The position numbers and the translations under genes were made by a program. The notes beneath the pieces were generated by a model. That model searched no databases and had not been told where the DNA came from. It saw nothing but the letters and a program-made list of their open reading frames with translations. Positions 20,000 through 30,026 of a DNA stretch of 64,000 bases are shown piece by piece; the first letter of the stretch is position 1; every line of letters begins with the position of its first letter. Source of the stretch: Pseudomonas sp. (GTDB lineage: Bacteria > Pseudomonadota > Gammaproteobacteria > Pseudomonadales > Pseudomonadaceae); contig NZ_JAUYNT010000002.1 in NCBI RefSeq assembly GCF_030698175.1, positions 1-64,000 on the forward strand, in the 5' to 3' direction.

Positions 20000-20039
20000 T
20001 GATTAAGCCAGCTGCCGCGCGTAGGCGGCAGCTGAGCAC

Positions 20040-20996
20040 TTAGTCGTTGGCGCCAGGGTCGGCCGCCAGACGGCCGGCATGCTTTTGCAGCGATTGCAGA
20101 AACTCCTGCTGCAGCTCTGGGTCGTTGCGGGTGAGTTCGATCAGGCTTTGCTCCAGCTCGCTGGCTTCTTCTTCCAGGCCTAAATCGGCCAAGCGCTTAA
20201 CCCTATGCACCCATTGGGCGACGTCATCGCCTTCTAAATCGTCAAATATCAACCTATGGGCTTCCACCAGCTTGCCGCGCAGTGAGCGACTAACCAGCAA
20301 GGTCGCTTGGGCCTGGGTGTCGTCTTGTGGGTCGATAACGCTGAGCTGCAATTTGCCGATACGGCTGATATTGGCTTGTTCGGCGAACGGGCTGTCGAGC
20401 AGGTTCAGGCGCAGTATGCCCTTGCTGTCGGTGCTGAGTTCGTGGTGCTGCTTGCCGGCAATGACGCTGACCGGACGATCCGCCCAGGGCAGGCTGGAAT
20501 ACTCTTTGCGCGTAGCCAGTTGGTTTTCATCGGTGCCGGCCAGGTTTTGCTGTGAGCGACCGTGGGACTCGACGTTTATGGCTGGGTTGAGCCCAGCGAA
20601 ACCGTAGTCAAACCAGCCCTTGGTGGCGCTGTCTGGCACGCTGCCAAAGGTCACGATGTTGGCCACGTTGGCGCCCACGCCGGCCACTACCGCGCCGGCG
20701 CCCAGCGGCACCTCATACAGCTCGCGCCAGCCTTGGTAAGGGGTATAGCGGTCGTAATGACGGCTCACCTCGAATTCGGTGACCTCGAAGGTTTTTTGTT
20801 CGAGGATGCGCACCCGGCGTTGCGGCAGCTCCAGCAGTGGCGGCTCGCCCACGTCAATCTGCAGACTGTGCTCGAGTAATTTGCGCTCGATGCGTTGCTC
20901 GTGCTCGCTGCGCTGCCCCAGTTGGTTGGCGCAGCCGCTCAGCAGTAGTGCGCCACACAGGGCGGCGACGGTTTGAACTGCATTTGGGCGGAACAT
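20040..20996 (-). CDS. Hypothetical outer-membrane lipoprotein
   Basis: The 318-residue protein has a lipoprotein signal (VAALCGALLLSGC, Cys about 21) and a soluble body with a Gly/Ala-rich hydrophobic patch (GAGAVVAGVGANVANIV) and an acidic, helical C-terminus. Position directly downstream of proS and upstream of acyP matches PA0955-type genes. No function is recognised. The start at 20996 gives a normal lipoprotein signal; the longer open frame overlaps proS. Confidence 0.75.
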   Translation of the reverse strand: MFRPNAVQTVAALCGALLLSGCANQLGQRSEHEQRIERKLLEHSLQIDVGEPPLLELPQRRVRILEQKTFEVTEFEVSRHYDRYTPYQGWRELYEVPLGAGAVVAGVGANVANIVTFGSVPDSATKGWFDYGFAGLNPAINVESHGRSQQNLAGTDENQLATRKEYSSLPWADRPVSVIAGKQHHELSTDSKGILRLNLLDSPFAEQANISRIGKLQLSVIDPQDDTQAQATLLVSRSLRGKLVEAHRLIFDDLEGDDVAQWVHRVKRLADLGLEEEASELEQSLIELTRNDPELQQEFLQSLQKHAGRLAADPGAND

Positions 20997-21006
20997 GTAG
21001 CCTCGC

Positions 21007-22722
<1,716 letters not shown>

Positions 22723-22753
22723 GATTGGCCGTTTTGTCAGTTGCGAAGGCTTG

Positions 22754-22822
22754 GAATCTGTTCAATATCGGCGCCAGTGCGGGTATTGCAGCCCCGCGCG
22801 TAACGATATTGAGCAGCTGCTT
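22754..22822. repeat. Inverted-repeat hairpin upstream of proS
   Basis: GAATCTGTTCAATATCG at 22754-22770 and CGATATTGAGCAGCTGCTT at 22804-22822 form an imperfect inverted repeat (about 12 of 13 bases at the inner stem). The GAATCTGTTCAA end is shared with a segment at 46284-46295, and the ATATTGA end with 29970s, suggesting a small dispersed hairpin family. It lies in the divergent proS/thioesterase intergenic region. Confidence 0.45.
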
Positions 22823-22890
22823 GGAATAGCTGGCCATTGTACGGTGCCTGTACAGTCGCGTACAGGCGGCCAGCCTGATAGCGAGGGGGA

Positions 22891-23310
22891 ATGCCGGTGA
22901 GTGTGTTAACCGCAGAACAGGTGCAAAGTTTGATTCGTCTGGGCGTGCCCATGGCGGACGATATCGACCTGAAAATTGATCATCTGGATATGGATAAGGC
23001 CGTGGCGCGGGTGCCGTTTCACGGCAAATTGGTGCGCCCGGGCGGCACGCTGTCGGGGCCGGTCATTATGTCGCTGGCCGATGCGGCCATGTATGCGGTG
23101 GTGTTGGGGCGCTTGGGGCGGGTCGAGATGGCGGTCACCGCCAACTTGAATATCAATTTCTTGACCAGGCCTAAGCCGATTGATCTGGTCGCCGAGGCGC
23201 GCATCTTGCGGCTGTCGCGCCGGCAAGCGGTGTGCGAGGTGTCTCTGTATTCGCAGGGTGAAGATGAGTTGGTCGCCCATGTGACCGGTACTTACGCCTT
23301 ACCGCTGTAG
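22891..23310 (+). CDS. PaaI-type (hotdog fold) thioesterase
   Basis: The 139-residue protein is a single hotdog domain. The helix and loop RPGGTLSGPVIMSLADAAMY and the strand AVTANLNINFLTRPKP are typical of PaaI/YigI-like acyl-CoA thioesterases. The substrate is unknown. It is divergent from proS, and a bidirectional terminator separates it from the convergent oprD. Confidence 0.82.
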   Translation: MPVSVLTAEQVQSLIRLGVPMADDIDLKIDHLDMDKAVARVPFHGKLVRPGGTLSGPVIMSLADAAMYAVVLGRLGRVEMAVTANLNINFLTRPKPIDLVAEARILRLSRRQAVCEVSLYSQGEDELVAHVTGTYALPL

Positions 23311-23340
23311 TGTTTGCTGCAAGGTTTTGCAGGCAAAGAA

Positions 23341-23364
23341 AAGCCCGGCGAACCGGGCTTTTTT
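23341..23364. terminator. Bidirectional rho-independent terminator
   Basis: AAGCCCGGCGAACCGGGCTT followed by TTTT forms a GC-rich 8-bp stem flanked by A-rich and T-rich tracts, so it can serve the thioesterase gene and the convergent oprD gene. Confidence 0.88.
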
Positions 23365-23388
23365 ATGCTGCTACGAATTACCGCTGAG

Positions 23389-24699
23389 TTACAGAATGCT
23401 TAGCGGGTATTCGGCGATCAGACGTACTTCGTTTACGTCGGGGCCGTAAACGCCGTTGGCTTGCTCGTTGCCACGGTACACAGCTTCACGCAGACGCAGG
23501 GACAGGTCTTTGGCTACGCCGTCTTGAACCACATACTTGGCTTCGAAGTTCTGCTCCCACTCCTTGCCACCTTTGGAACTGCCTGGAGTGCCGGTGTAGA
23601 CGCCGCTGTTGTCGTGGCTGTTGTCCATTTCCGAGCCGCGAACATAACGGGTCATGAAGCTCAGGCCAGGAACGCCGAAGCTGGTCATGTCGATGTCGTA
23701 ACGAGCTTGGTAGGATTTCTCGCCAGCGGCGTTGAAGTCGCCGTACTGAACCGAGTTGGCCACGAAGATCGAGTCGCCACCAACGTAGTCAAACGGAGTG
23801 TCGCCACGTACTTGCTGGTAAGCCACGGTGAACTTGTGTGCGCCGAGGGTATAGGACGGAGCCAGGGAGAAAGTGGTGTTGCCGATTTCGCCAGAGCGCG
23901 CATCACCGTACTCGTTGGTGCGGTAGATGTTGAAGTCCACTGCAAGCTTTTGGTCGTCTGCCAACTCAACGGCGTAGTTGACGTTGGCGTAGTACTGGCG
24001 CCAGTTATCTTCAACTTCCGAGGCGTAGAAACTGGTGCTCAGCTCGTCGGTTACGCCGTAAGTGGCGCCGAAGTAGGAGATAGAGTCAGCGGTGGCGCCT
24101 GAGTAGTTAGTCGCCAGATCGTCGTCGAAGTTGGTTTCATTGCGATTGCTATAGGCGGTGAAGTGGCCGGCTTCGGCAACCAGGCCGCTGATTTCTTCGC
24201 TCATCACGTTGAAACCGGTAGCGGTTTCTGGCAGCAGGCGCGAGTCAGAGGTGGCGAATACTGGAGCAGCGGTGCGCTGATCGCCGTACTTCAGTACGGT
24301 TTCAGATACGCGCAGTTTTACCGCGCCGCTGGCTTTGGCGTATTCGTCGTGAGCACGGCCATCATCATCGTCCAGAGACAGCAGGCCAGTACCGCTGGTG
24401 CCTTTGCCGCTGTTCAGTTTCAAGCCAAGGTAGCCAAAAGCGTCAACGCCAAAACCAACGGTGCCTTGGGTAAAGCCCGAGGAGTAGGTGAGCATTTCGC
24501 CCTGAGCCCACTCATTGGTCATATTTTTGCCAGGAGCGTTGTTTTTGAAGTCGCGTTGAAATGCGAAGTTACGGCTCAGCAGGTCAAGGGTGCTGTCTTC
24601 AACGAAGCCCTTGGAATCGGATTGGCTAGATGCCACGGCCAGTTGGGTCGTTGCCGCGGCGATTGCCAGGGCCATTACGCTCCACTTCATCATTTGCAT
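23389..24699 (-). CDS. oprD: OprD-family outer membrane porin
   Basis: The 436-residue protein has a signal peptide (about 1-24) and the OprD fold with SGFTQGTVGFGVDAFGYLGL, the arginine ladder region RLLPETATGFNV and the terminal strand RLIAEYPLSIL ending in a hydrophobic residue. Its position beside the thioesterase gene matches PAO1 oprD (PA0958), the basic amino acid and imipenem channel. Substrate specificity here is inferred from that. A GGAG RBS precedes the ATG. Confidence 0.9.
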   Translation of the reverse strand: MQMMKWSVMALAIAAATTQLAVASSQSDSKGFVEDSTLDLLSRNFAFQRDFKNNAPGKNMTNEWAQGEMLTYSSGFTQGTVGFGVDAFGYLGLKLNSGKGTSGTGLLSLDDDDGRAHDEYAKASGAVKLRVSETVLKYGDQRTAAPVFATSDSRLLPETATGFNVMSEEISGLVAEAGHFTAYSNRNETNFDDDLATNYSGATADSISYFGATYGVTDELSTSFYASEVEDNWRQYYANVNYAVELADDQKLAVDFNIYRTNEYGDARSGEIGNTTFSLAPSYTLGAHKFTVAYQQVRGDTPFDYVGGDSIFVANSVQYGDFNAAGEKSYQARYDIDMTSFGVPGLSFMTRYVRGSEMDNSHDNSGVYTGTPGSSKGGKEWEQNFEAKYVVQDGVAKDLSLRLREAVYRGNEQANGVYGPDVNEVRLIAEYPLSIL

Positions 24700-24988
24700 T
24701 GGGTTTGCTCCTTTGGTTTTAAAATTTTCAGTCCAGCTTATGTGTACGTGTGGACGGGTGTTCTTGTTGTGTCGGCGTCGAATTTATAACACGCAGGCAC
24801 TTGTGGCGATAGTTGCGGTCTTAGTGCCCGACATTTTTCGGCGGGGTGTCGCATTTGTATAAGTTGAGTGTCGCAAGAGTCTTGGTTTAACTGCCGATCT
24901 GTGCTTTTGCCCGTGTTGCTTAAACCTTGGTTAAGGTTGATTGCTGAAAATCCATCCCAGGCAGTCATAACGGCTAGGGCTGGATGGT
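24700..24988. promoter_or_regulatory. oprD upstream region
   Basis: The 289 bases upstream of oprD are AT-richer than their surroundings. On the minus strand TATAAA (complement of 24783-24788) is a possible -10 for oprD, but no good -35 is seen. No regulator site was recognised. Confidence 0.35.
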
Positions 24989-25490
24989 ATGCAGTTGCCT
25001 TGGGAACATCATGCAGGGGTGTTGTCCCGGATCGGGCACGACCCCGCATTGTCGCTGCATTTACTTAAGCATAATCCGTGCACAAAGCGTCGAAGCGAGA
25101 TAGAAAACTTTATTCGTGTGCGTTTTGCTGAACACTGCGGGGCGAAAATTGAGCACTGCATGCCCTGTCTGCTGGGGCTGGAGAATGCGGCCGGGCAATT
25201 ACAGGCGGCCGTGGGCATTTGTGGTGCGGATGTTGGGGAGCGGTTTTTAGAGCGTTACCTCGCCCGCCCCATCGCGCAAGAGATTACCGCCGGTAACGGT
25301 CGTTACCTTCGTAGGCACGAAATCGTTGCGGTGGGCAGCCTGGCCGCAGTGGGCGTGGGGCATGCACGCCTATTAATAGTGGCGCTGGCTGACGTGCTGC
25401 TAGGGTTTCGATGGGTGACGTTTATACCGGCACTACGACCTTGCCTCCGGCCAGTCCAAAGCTGTGTGTCTGGATGCGGCGCTGCAGTTG
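24989..25490 (+). pseudogene. Thermostable-hemolysin-family protein gene, degraded
   Basis: Residues encoded from about 25055 (SLHLLKHN...ENFIRVRFAEHCGAKIEH) through FLERYLARPIAQEI, RHEIVAVGSLAAV and GHARLLIVALADVLLGFRWV follow the thermostable hemolysin (T_hemolysin, GNAT-like) family closely. After WVTF near 25422 the expected FTGT-type continuation appears in the next frame (YTGTTTLPP), and the C-terminal half is lost. The start is unclear. The gene appears decayed; in Pseudomonas relatives this family usually lies in an intact multigene locus. Confidence 0.6.
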
Positions 25491-25499
25491 CGAGTGGCG

Positions 25500-25656
25500 C
25501 AGAGTCTTTGACCGGTCAGCGCGCCCGATGAGGTCGAGCACCGGCCTCGGTTTGTCGATTGTGCAGCGGGTGGTTGAGCTGCATGCGGGTTCGATTGAGC
25601 TGCGGACTCACCCTTTGCTGGCCTTGGGGTGCTGGTGGCTTTGCCGCAGCAGCTCT
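25500..25656 (+). pseudogene. C-terminal fragment of a sensor histidine kinase gene
   Basis: STGLGLSIVQRVVELHAGSI is the G2-box end of an HATPase domain of a two-component kinase. About 15 codons later the family ending GLGVLVALPQQL-stop is in the +1 frame (stop near 25654), so a frameshift is also present. Nothing upstream encodes the rest of the kinase. This remnant follows directly on the degraded hemolysin-family gene. Confidence 0.6.
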
Positions 25657-25763
25657 GAGCGGGCGCTGGGCGGCACAAGCGGGTATCCTGAGCGGCATTT
25701 TCGCGGTGGCGGCGCTTGGCCCGCTACGCTGCAATTACTTGACGTTAATGGGGAGCCGTCGGC

Positions 25764-26195
25764 ATGTTTAGTCTCGATCCACGCTTGCAACAGGACACCT
25801 TGGTGGTCGGCGATTTTGCCCTGTGCCGCTTATTGCTGATGAACGATGCGCAGTTTCCCTGGTTTATTTTGGTGCCGCGCCGCGAGGAAATCAGCGAGCT
25901 GTTTCAACTGGATGCCGATGATCAGCGGCTGCTGTGGCAAGAAACCACGGCGCTGGCAGAAACCCTCAAAGACACCTTTGCCGCCGACAAGATGAATGTT
26001 GCGACCCTGGGCAATATGGTCAGCCAGCTGCACATGCATGTGATAGTGCGCCGCCGTGAGGATGCCGCCTGGCCGGCACCGGTCTGGGGTAAATTGCCGG
26101 CACAACCCTACAACGCCGAGCAACTGGCGCCAGTCTTGGCCAAGTTGCGGATGGTGTTGACCGATGATTTTAATTTTCTGCCGGGTGAGCTATGA
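25764..26195 (+). CDS. HIT-family hydrolase
   Basis: The 143-residue protein has the HIT domain with the motif [10 protein letters not shown]: the catalytic and following histidines are kept, while the first histidine of HxHxH is replaced by glutamine, as in some proteobacterial members. FILVPRRE and WPAPVWG are typical of this subgroup. It probably hydrolyses a nucleotidyl conjugate; the substrate is unknown. Its stop overlaps the slyX start. Confidence 0.85.
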   Translation: MFSLDPRLQQDTLVVGDFALCRLLLMNDAQFPWFILVPRREEISELFQLDADDQRLLWQETTALAETLKDTFAADKMNVATLGNMVSQLHMHVIVRRREDAAWPAPVWGKLPAQPYNAEQLAPVLAKLRMVLTDDFNFLPGEL

Positions 26196-26398
26196 GTGTG
26201 GAGGCGCGGATCAACGAGCTGGAATGCCGTTTGACCTTTCAAGACGACACCCTTCAAAGCCTCAACGATGTGGTGGTGAGTCAGCAGCGACAAATCGATC
26301 ACCTGCAACAGCAAATAGCCGCTCTGATTAAGCGCCAGGAAGAGCAGCAAAGCCAATTTGGCCTGGAAGACAACCACACACCGCCGCCGCATTACTAG
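26192..26398 (+). CDS. slyX: SlyX family protein
   Basis: The 68-residue coiled-coil protein ([20 protein letters not shown]...[12 protein letters not shown], ending PPPHY) is a typical SlyX. Function is unknown. It overlaps the HIT gene by four bases and ends just before a strong terminator. Confidence 0.9.
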   Translation: MSVEARINELECRLTFQDDTLQSLNDVVVSQQRQIDHLQQQIAALIKRQEEQQSQFGLEDNHTPPPHY

Positions 26399-26406
26399 GC
26401 GGGCAT

Positions 26407-26440
26407 AAAAAAGCCCGCATCCATGGATGCGGGCTTTTTC
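26407..26440. terminator. Bidirectional rho-independent terminator
   Basis: AAAAAAGCCCGCATCCATGG continuing ATGCGGGCTTTTTC is an 8- to 10-bp GC-rich palindrome with A and T tracts on its sides, serving slyX and the convergent cold-shock fusion gene. Confidence 0.93.
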
Positions 26441-26470
26441 GTTTTAGCTGGCTAAATCAGCATGCGTTAC

Positions 26471-27064
26471 TCAGCGGCGGCTGGGCAGTGCGGCGATCAC
26501 GTCTTCAGCTTGCAGGCCTTTGTCGCGTTGCATCACGGCGAACTCGACGCGCTGGCCTTCAACCAAGACCCGGTGACCTTCGCCACGGATAGCGCGAAAG
26601 TGCACGAAAATATCGTCGCCGGAATCGCGCGAGATAAAGCCAAAACCCTTGGAGGTGTTGAACCACTTCACGGTGCCGGTTTCGCGGTCGCCCAAGTCTT
26701 GCGGCGCTGGCTGACTGTAAGCACGATTTTGCCGCAGGTTAAGGGTTAGATTTAAAGCAACGGCGGCGGTGATGGCCAAAAATGCAAAGAGCGCTGCTGG
26801 TTGGGTGCCGATCAATGGCATTGGGGCTAGCAGAATCATGGTTTGCAGGGCGACGGCAAATACCAGCAGTACCGACACCAGGTTTTGCAGACGCTCGCGG
26901 CTTTGCGTGACTTCTGGGGCGTAGAGCAGGTTAAACAGGCCGAATAGGCCTAGATAGAGCGCGTCAGGTTGTTGCAAGTAGGGTAGGGCTTCATTGCGCA
27001 GGCTGGGGATAAAGGACAGCAGCAACGCAGCTGCGCCGGTTAACAGGTGGACAATTTTCAACAT
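26471..27064 (-). CDS. Membrane protein with C-terminal cold-shock domain
   Basis: The 197-residue protein has about four hydrophobic helices in residues 1-108 and, after a short linker, a full cold-shock domain (about 128-194) with both RNA-binding motifs, KGFGFISR and DIFVHF, in [20 protein letters not shown] form. It would hold a nucleic-acid-binding domain at the inner membrane. Similar proteins lie beside slyX in Pseudomonas (PA0961-like). Role unknown. Confidence 0.88.
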   Translation of the reverse strand: MLKIVHLLTGAAALLLSFIPSLRNEALPYLQQPDALYLGLFGLFNLLYAPEVTQSRERLQNLVSVLLVFAVALQTMILLAPMPLIGTQPAALFAFLAITAAVALNLTLNLRQNRAYSQPAPQDLGDRETGTVKWFNTSKGFGFISRDSGDDIFVHFRAIRGEGHRVLVEGQRVEFAVMQRDKGLQAEDVIAALPSRR

Positions 27065-27239
27065 GTTTAATTAGCTCACTTCAAGATGGATAACGAGGAA
27101 GAGCAGAGCTTGCGTGGTTCGCCATGTAGGCAAAAATGGCGTTGGACAGGCACACAGCATCGGCCTATGCGCAAATGGCGAAGAGCTCGCCGTTTGCAGC
27201 ACGGGGCGTATTTAACAGCAAAGTGCGAGGGTACTCAAA

Positions 27240-28307
27240 TCAAGCGCTTAAAGCCGCTGGAGGGGAGGTGGGTTGCACCTGATTGCGACCACTGTGCTTG
27301 GCCTTGTAAAGCTGGTCATCGGCGCGGGTGATCAGGCCTTCAGGGTCATCACCAGCTTGGGCGAGGGCCAGGCCAAAGGAGGCGGTAATGCTGTCGATGA
27401 CCTTGTCGGTGCTGCGTATTTTGACCCGTAGTGCTTGGATTTTTAGGCGCAAGCTCTCGGCAAAGGCATAGGCGGTTTGCAGGTCGTTACAGTCGCGCAT
27501 GATCACGCAAAACTCTTCGCCACCGTAGCGTGCCGCCATGGCTCTGGCGGGGAGAAGGTCGCGCAGCAGTTGACCGACATGCTGCAGTACTCGGTCGCCG
27601 AGCGGATGGCCATATTGGTCGTTGAAGTTTTTGAAGTGATCAATGTCCATCATTACCAGTGCCAGACCGCGATAATCGCTTTTCAAGGCTTTGCTCAGTA
27701 GATGAGTAAAGGCGTTGCGATTGAATATTTGCGTCAGGTGGTCGAGGGTGGCAGCCATGTGCGCGCGGTCTAGCTGGGTGCGCAAATGCTGAATTTCAGT
27801 TTGCGCGGTACGCAGGCGATAGAGGAATTTCTCTTGCTGTGCCTGCATTTGTTGGGTGCTTTCGTGTAACTCGCTAAGCACGTTCGGCAGGTTTTCATCC
27901 TGTGGATCGCGCAACGCTTGCAGACCAAAGATCAGGCTTTCGTTGTAGGCAGCACTGCCCTCGACGTTACGGGCGACATCGCCTTCGATATCATCGACCA
28001 GTTCAACCACTTGCTGTTGGTTGATCCGCGCGTCGTCTAACTCATTGCAGATGATGTATTCGCGAAACAGCTTAAGCGCGGTTTCTGGCGGGAATACGTC
28101 AAAATCACCGACGATTTTCTCCAGCCGCTTGTTTAGGTCGGGATTTTTCCCTTGGCTGTAGGTGTACCAGAGTGCGTAGTGCACCGGATTCGGCGCAATT
28201 TGATGGCGCATCATCAGCGGAACGGCCTGCTTGAGCAGGTCGGCTGACTCGCGCGACTCCTCTGGATACTGGTCGAGGACCGAGGGTGTTTTAGGTGGTT
28301 GGCTCAT
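27240..28307 (-). CDS. Diguanylate cyclase (GGDEF)
   Basis: The 355-residue cytosolic protein has an N-terminal helical region (about 20-120), a coiled coil (about 145-185) and a GGDEF domain with the active motif GGEEF at 262-266 and MMDIDHFKNFND. The allosteric RxxD inhibitory site is missing: P253 and A256 stand in its place. It should synthesise c-di-GMP without product inhibition at the primary I-site. No membrane or sensor domain is recognised. Start 28307 follows family-like spacing; the frame opens 11 codons earlier. Confidence 0.9.
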   Translation of the reverse strand: MSQPPKTPSVLDQYPEESRESADLLKQAVPLMMRHQIAPNPVHYALWYTYSQGKNPDLNKRLEKIVGDFDVFPPETALKLFREYIICNELDDARINQQQVVELVDDIEGDVARNVEGSAAYNESLIFGLQALRDPQDENLPNVLSELHESTQQMQAQQEKFLYRLRTAQTEIQHLRTQLDRAHMAATLDHLTQIFNRNAFTHLLSKALKSDYRGLALVMMDIDHFKNFNDQYGHPLGDRVLQHVGQLLRDLLPARAMAARYGGEEFCVIMRDCNDLQTAYAFAESLRLKIQALRVKIRSTDKVIDSITASFGLALAQAGDDPEGLITRADDQLYKAKHSGRNQVQPTSPPAALSA

Positions 28308-28412
28308 GCTGTCACTGCGGTCAAAGATCTGTATTGGCACAGAATAGAGTAGTCAGACGGCCAGTGACTAGCTGAGGCCACAGATTGACTTGAGTTATTG
28401 CACCGGCGCCGA

Positions 28413-29531
28413 TCATGGGTGGGCCAAATTTGGGCTGGTTTGCAGGGCGCGATTAAACACGTCAACCCAATGGCTACTGAATTGACTGCCAGCGAGGTCG
28501 TTGATCTCCAAGATGGCGCGCATTAACGGGCGTTTACTTAAGGTTTGGTGGGCGCGCTCATGGGTGCGGGCGTCGAAGGTGTCGACGATATTGAGAATTA
28601 ATGCGCCGGGGCAGATTTCGGCTTCGGTCAGCCCTTTCGGGTAACCCGAGCCGTCGGCGTGCTCCTGGTGTTGCAAGATGATTTCACTGGCGGCGGCCCA
28701 GCTGGGCATTTTGCGCAGCAGGTCAAAGCCCATGCGTGGATGCGACTGCATTTGCCGGCGCTCTTCGCGACTTAGACGTTGTTCTTTATGCAGCAGGTCC
28801 AGCGGTAGAAATGCCATGCCCAGATCGTGCAGGCACACCGCGGCGGCCAGTTGTGCCGGTGCCACTGGGCTGCCGCCAAGCGCATTGATTGTCAGGGTCA
28901 GGCTTAGCAGGCGCTGGCCGCGCCCCGCCCAGAAGTGTGAGCGTTGTTCACTGGCCTGCATCAGCTCGGCAAAAAACAGCAGGTCGGCATCGCCACCGAT
29001 ACCATGCTGATTGAGCAAGTGCTGCACGTGCGACTGCTCGCGCTCCGGCGGTAATTGCAGCTGGGTGCTGGGGTCGAGTTGCTGCAGCAGGTTACGCCGC
29101 TGCTCGGTTTGCCGGGCGGGCGGGCTGTGGGCGAGGGCATGCAGGGCTTGGCAAAGATCCTGTAACTGGCCGGCATTCAGTCGCGCTTCGGCGCCGCCCA
29201 AGGCTTCGCGAATCAACTCGCGCAAGTGGTCGAAGCTCAGTAGCAGCACGTCGCCGAGCAAGCTGTCGAAACTCAGGCGGCTCTCCCGCAGGCCGTCGAG
29301 GATGTCTTCAATGGCCTGGGGTAGCGGCGCCAAAGCGTCGAGGCCAACAAAACTGAGGTTGCCCTTGAGGGTGTGCACCACGCGAAACAACTCATGCAGG
29401 CGCTGCTCATCGGTGGGGAAGTGCTCAAGTTCAATCAGCAATTGCTCGCAGCGCGGGAATTGCTCGGCGGCGTCTAAGCGGAAGTCTTCGACCAGATCAT
29501 TGGACAGGTCGGCGGGGCAGGGGATGGTCAT
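28413..29531 (-). CDS. HPt-HD-GYP protein, probable c-di-GMP phosphodiesterase
   Basis: The 372-residue protein has an N-terminal HPt domain with phospho-histidine H53 (VVHTLKGNLSFVGLDAL) and a C-terminal HD-GYP domain: HD at 235-236 (CLHDLGMAF), HP at 264-265, H288/H291 in LQHQEHADGSGYPKG and late IVDTFDART. The metal ligands and GYP are kept, so hydrolysis of c-di-GMP is likely. The HPt suggests control by phosphorelay. It stands upstream of the diguanylate cyclase on the same strand with a 105-base gap. Confidence 0.88.
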   Translation of the reverse strand: MTIPCPADLSNDLVEDFRLDAAEQFPRCEQLLIELEHFPTDEQRLHELFRVVHTLKGNLSFVGLDALAPLPQAIEDILDGLRESRLSFDSLLGDVLLLSFDHLRELIREALGGAEARLNAGQLQDLCQALHALAHSPPARQTEQRRNLLQQLDPSTQLQLPPEREQSHVQHLLNQHGIGGDADLLFFAELMQASEQRSHFWAGRGQRLLSLTLTINALGGSPVAPAQLAAAVCLHDLGMAFLPLDLLHKEQRLSREERRQMQSHPRMGFDLLRKMPSWAAASEIILQHQEHADGSGYPKGLTEAEICPGALILNIVDTFDARTHERAHQTLSKRPLMRAILEINDLAGSQFSSHWVDVFNRALQTSPNLAHP

Positions 29532-29632
29532 GGCGGCTCTCCGCAAGGTAACAAACCAAGGCAGCTGAAACAGTATAGATGGCCCTGAGCAGGTGAATGG
29601 GTCAGGCGGCTGCGCGGGGTCGATTAACCATA

Positions 29633-29638
29633 TATAAT
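29633..29638 (+). promoter_or_regulatory. Candidate -10 element for fmdB-like gene/aspS
   Basis: A perfect TATAAT lies in CATATATAATCGCGCC, 62 bases before the FmdB-family gene. The -35 position 17 bases upstream has no good match, so only the -10 is supported. Confidence 0.5.
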
Positions 29639-29700
29639 CGCGCCCCTTGCCTTTGGACGCGGTCTTGCGCTGCTGTTTTTTTGCTTATTGAGAAGAGCCA

Positions 29701-29922
29701 ATGCCGATTTACGATTACCAATGCACAAGCTGTAATCACCAGCTGGAAGCCATTCAGAAATTTAGCGATGCGCCGCTGCTCGAGTGCCCGAGCTGTAAGG
29801 CGCCTGAGTTGAAAAAGCTGTTGTCCATGCCCGGTTTTCGCCTGAAAGGCAGCGGCTGGTATGAAACTGACTTTAAAACCGGCGCGAAAAAGAACCTGGC
29901 TGGTGGCGATAAATCCGAGTAG
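29701..29922 (+). CDS. FmdB-family zinc-ribbon protein
   Basis: The 73-residue protein has the Zn-ribbon pattern CTSC...CPSC within MPIYDYQCTSCNHQLEAIQK, followed by KLLSMPGFRLKGSGWYETDF. FmdB/Zn-ribbon regulators of this kind usually precede aspS in proteobacteria, as here. The exact role is not known. Confidence 0.88.
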   Translation: MPIYDYQCTSCNHQLEAIQKFSDAPLLECPSCKAPELKKLLSMPGFRLKGSGWYETDFKTGAKKNLAGGDKSE

Positions 29923-29945
29923 AGCCCGCTCAAAATGGTCGCAAA

Positions 29946-29987
29946 CGCAGCATGATCAAGTGCAGCAGATATTGAAGCGGCTCTTAA
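29946..29987. repeat. Copy of a small dispersed repeat
   Basis: CGCAGCATGATCAAGTGCAG continues CAGATATTGAAGCGGCTCTTAA and agrees at about 31 of 42 bases with 46296-46337. It fills most of the gap between the FmdB gene and aspS. Function unknown; it may be an mRNA hairpin or a decayed mobile repeat. Confidence 0.4.
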
Positions 29988-30026
29988 GCAAAACCCCGAA
30001 TTCTAGAATGACGAGAACCTAAAATC

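Noticed and set aside
22890..23340. Riboswitch or leader structure around the thioesterase gene
   Set aside because: Only a simple inverted repeat upstream and a terminator downstream were found; nothing resembled a known riboswitch.
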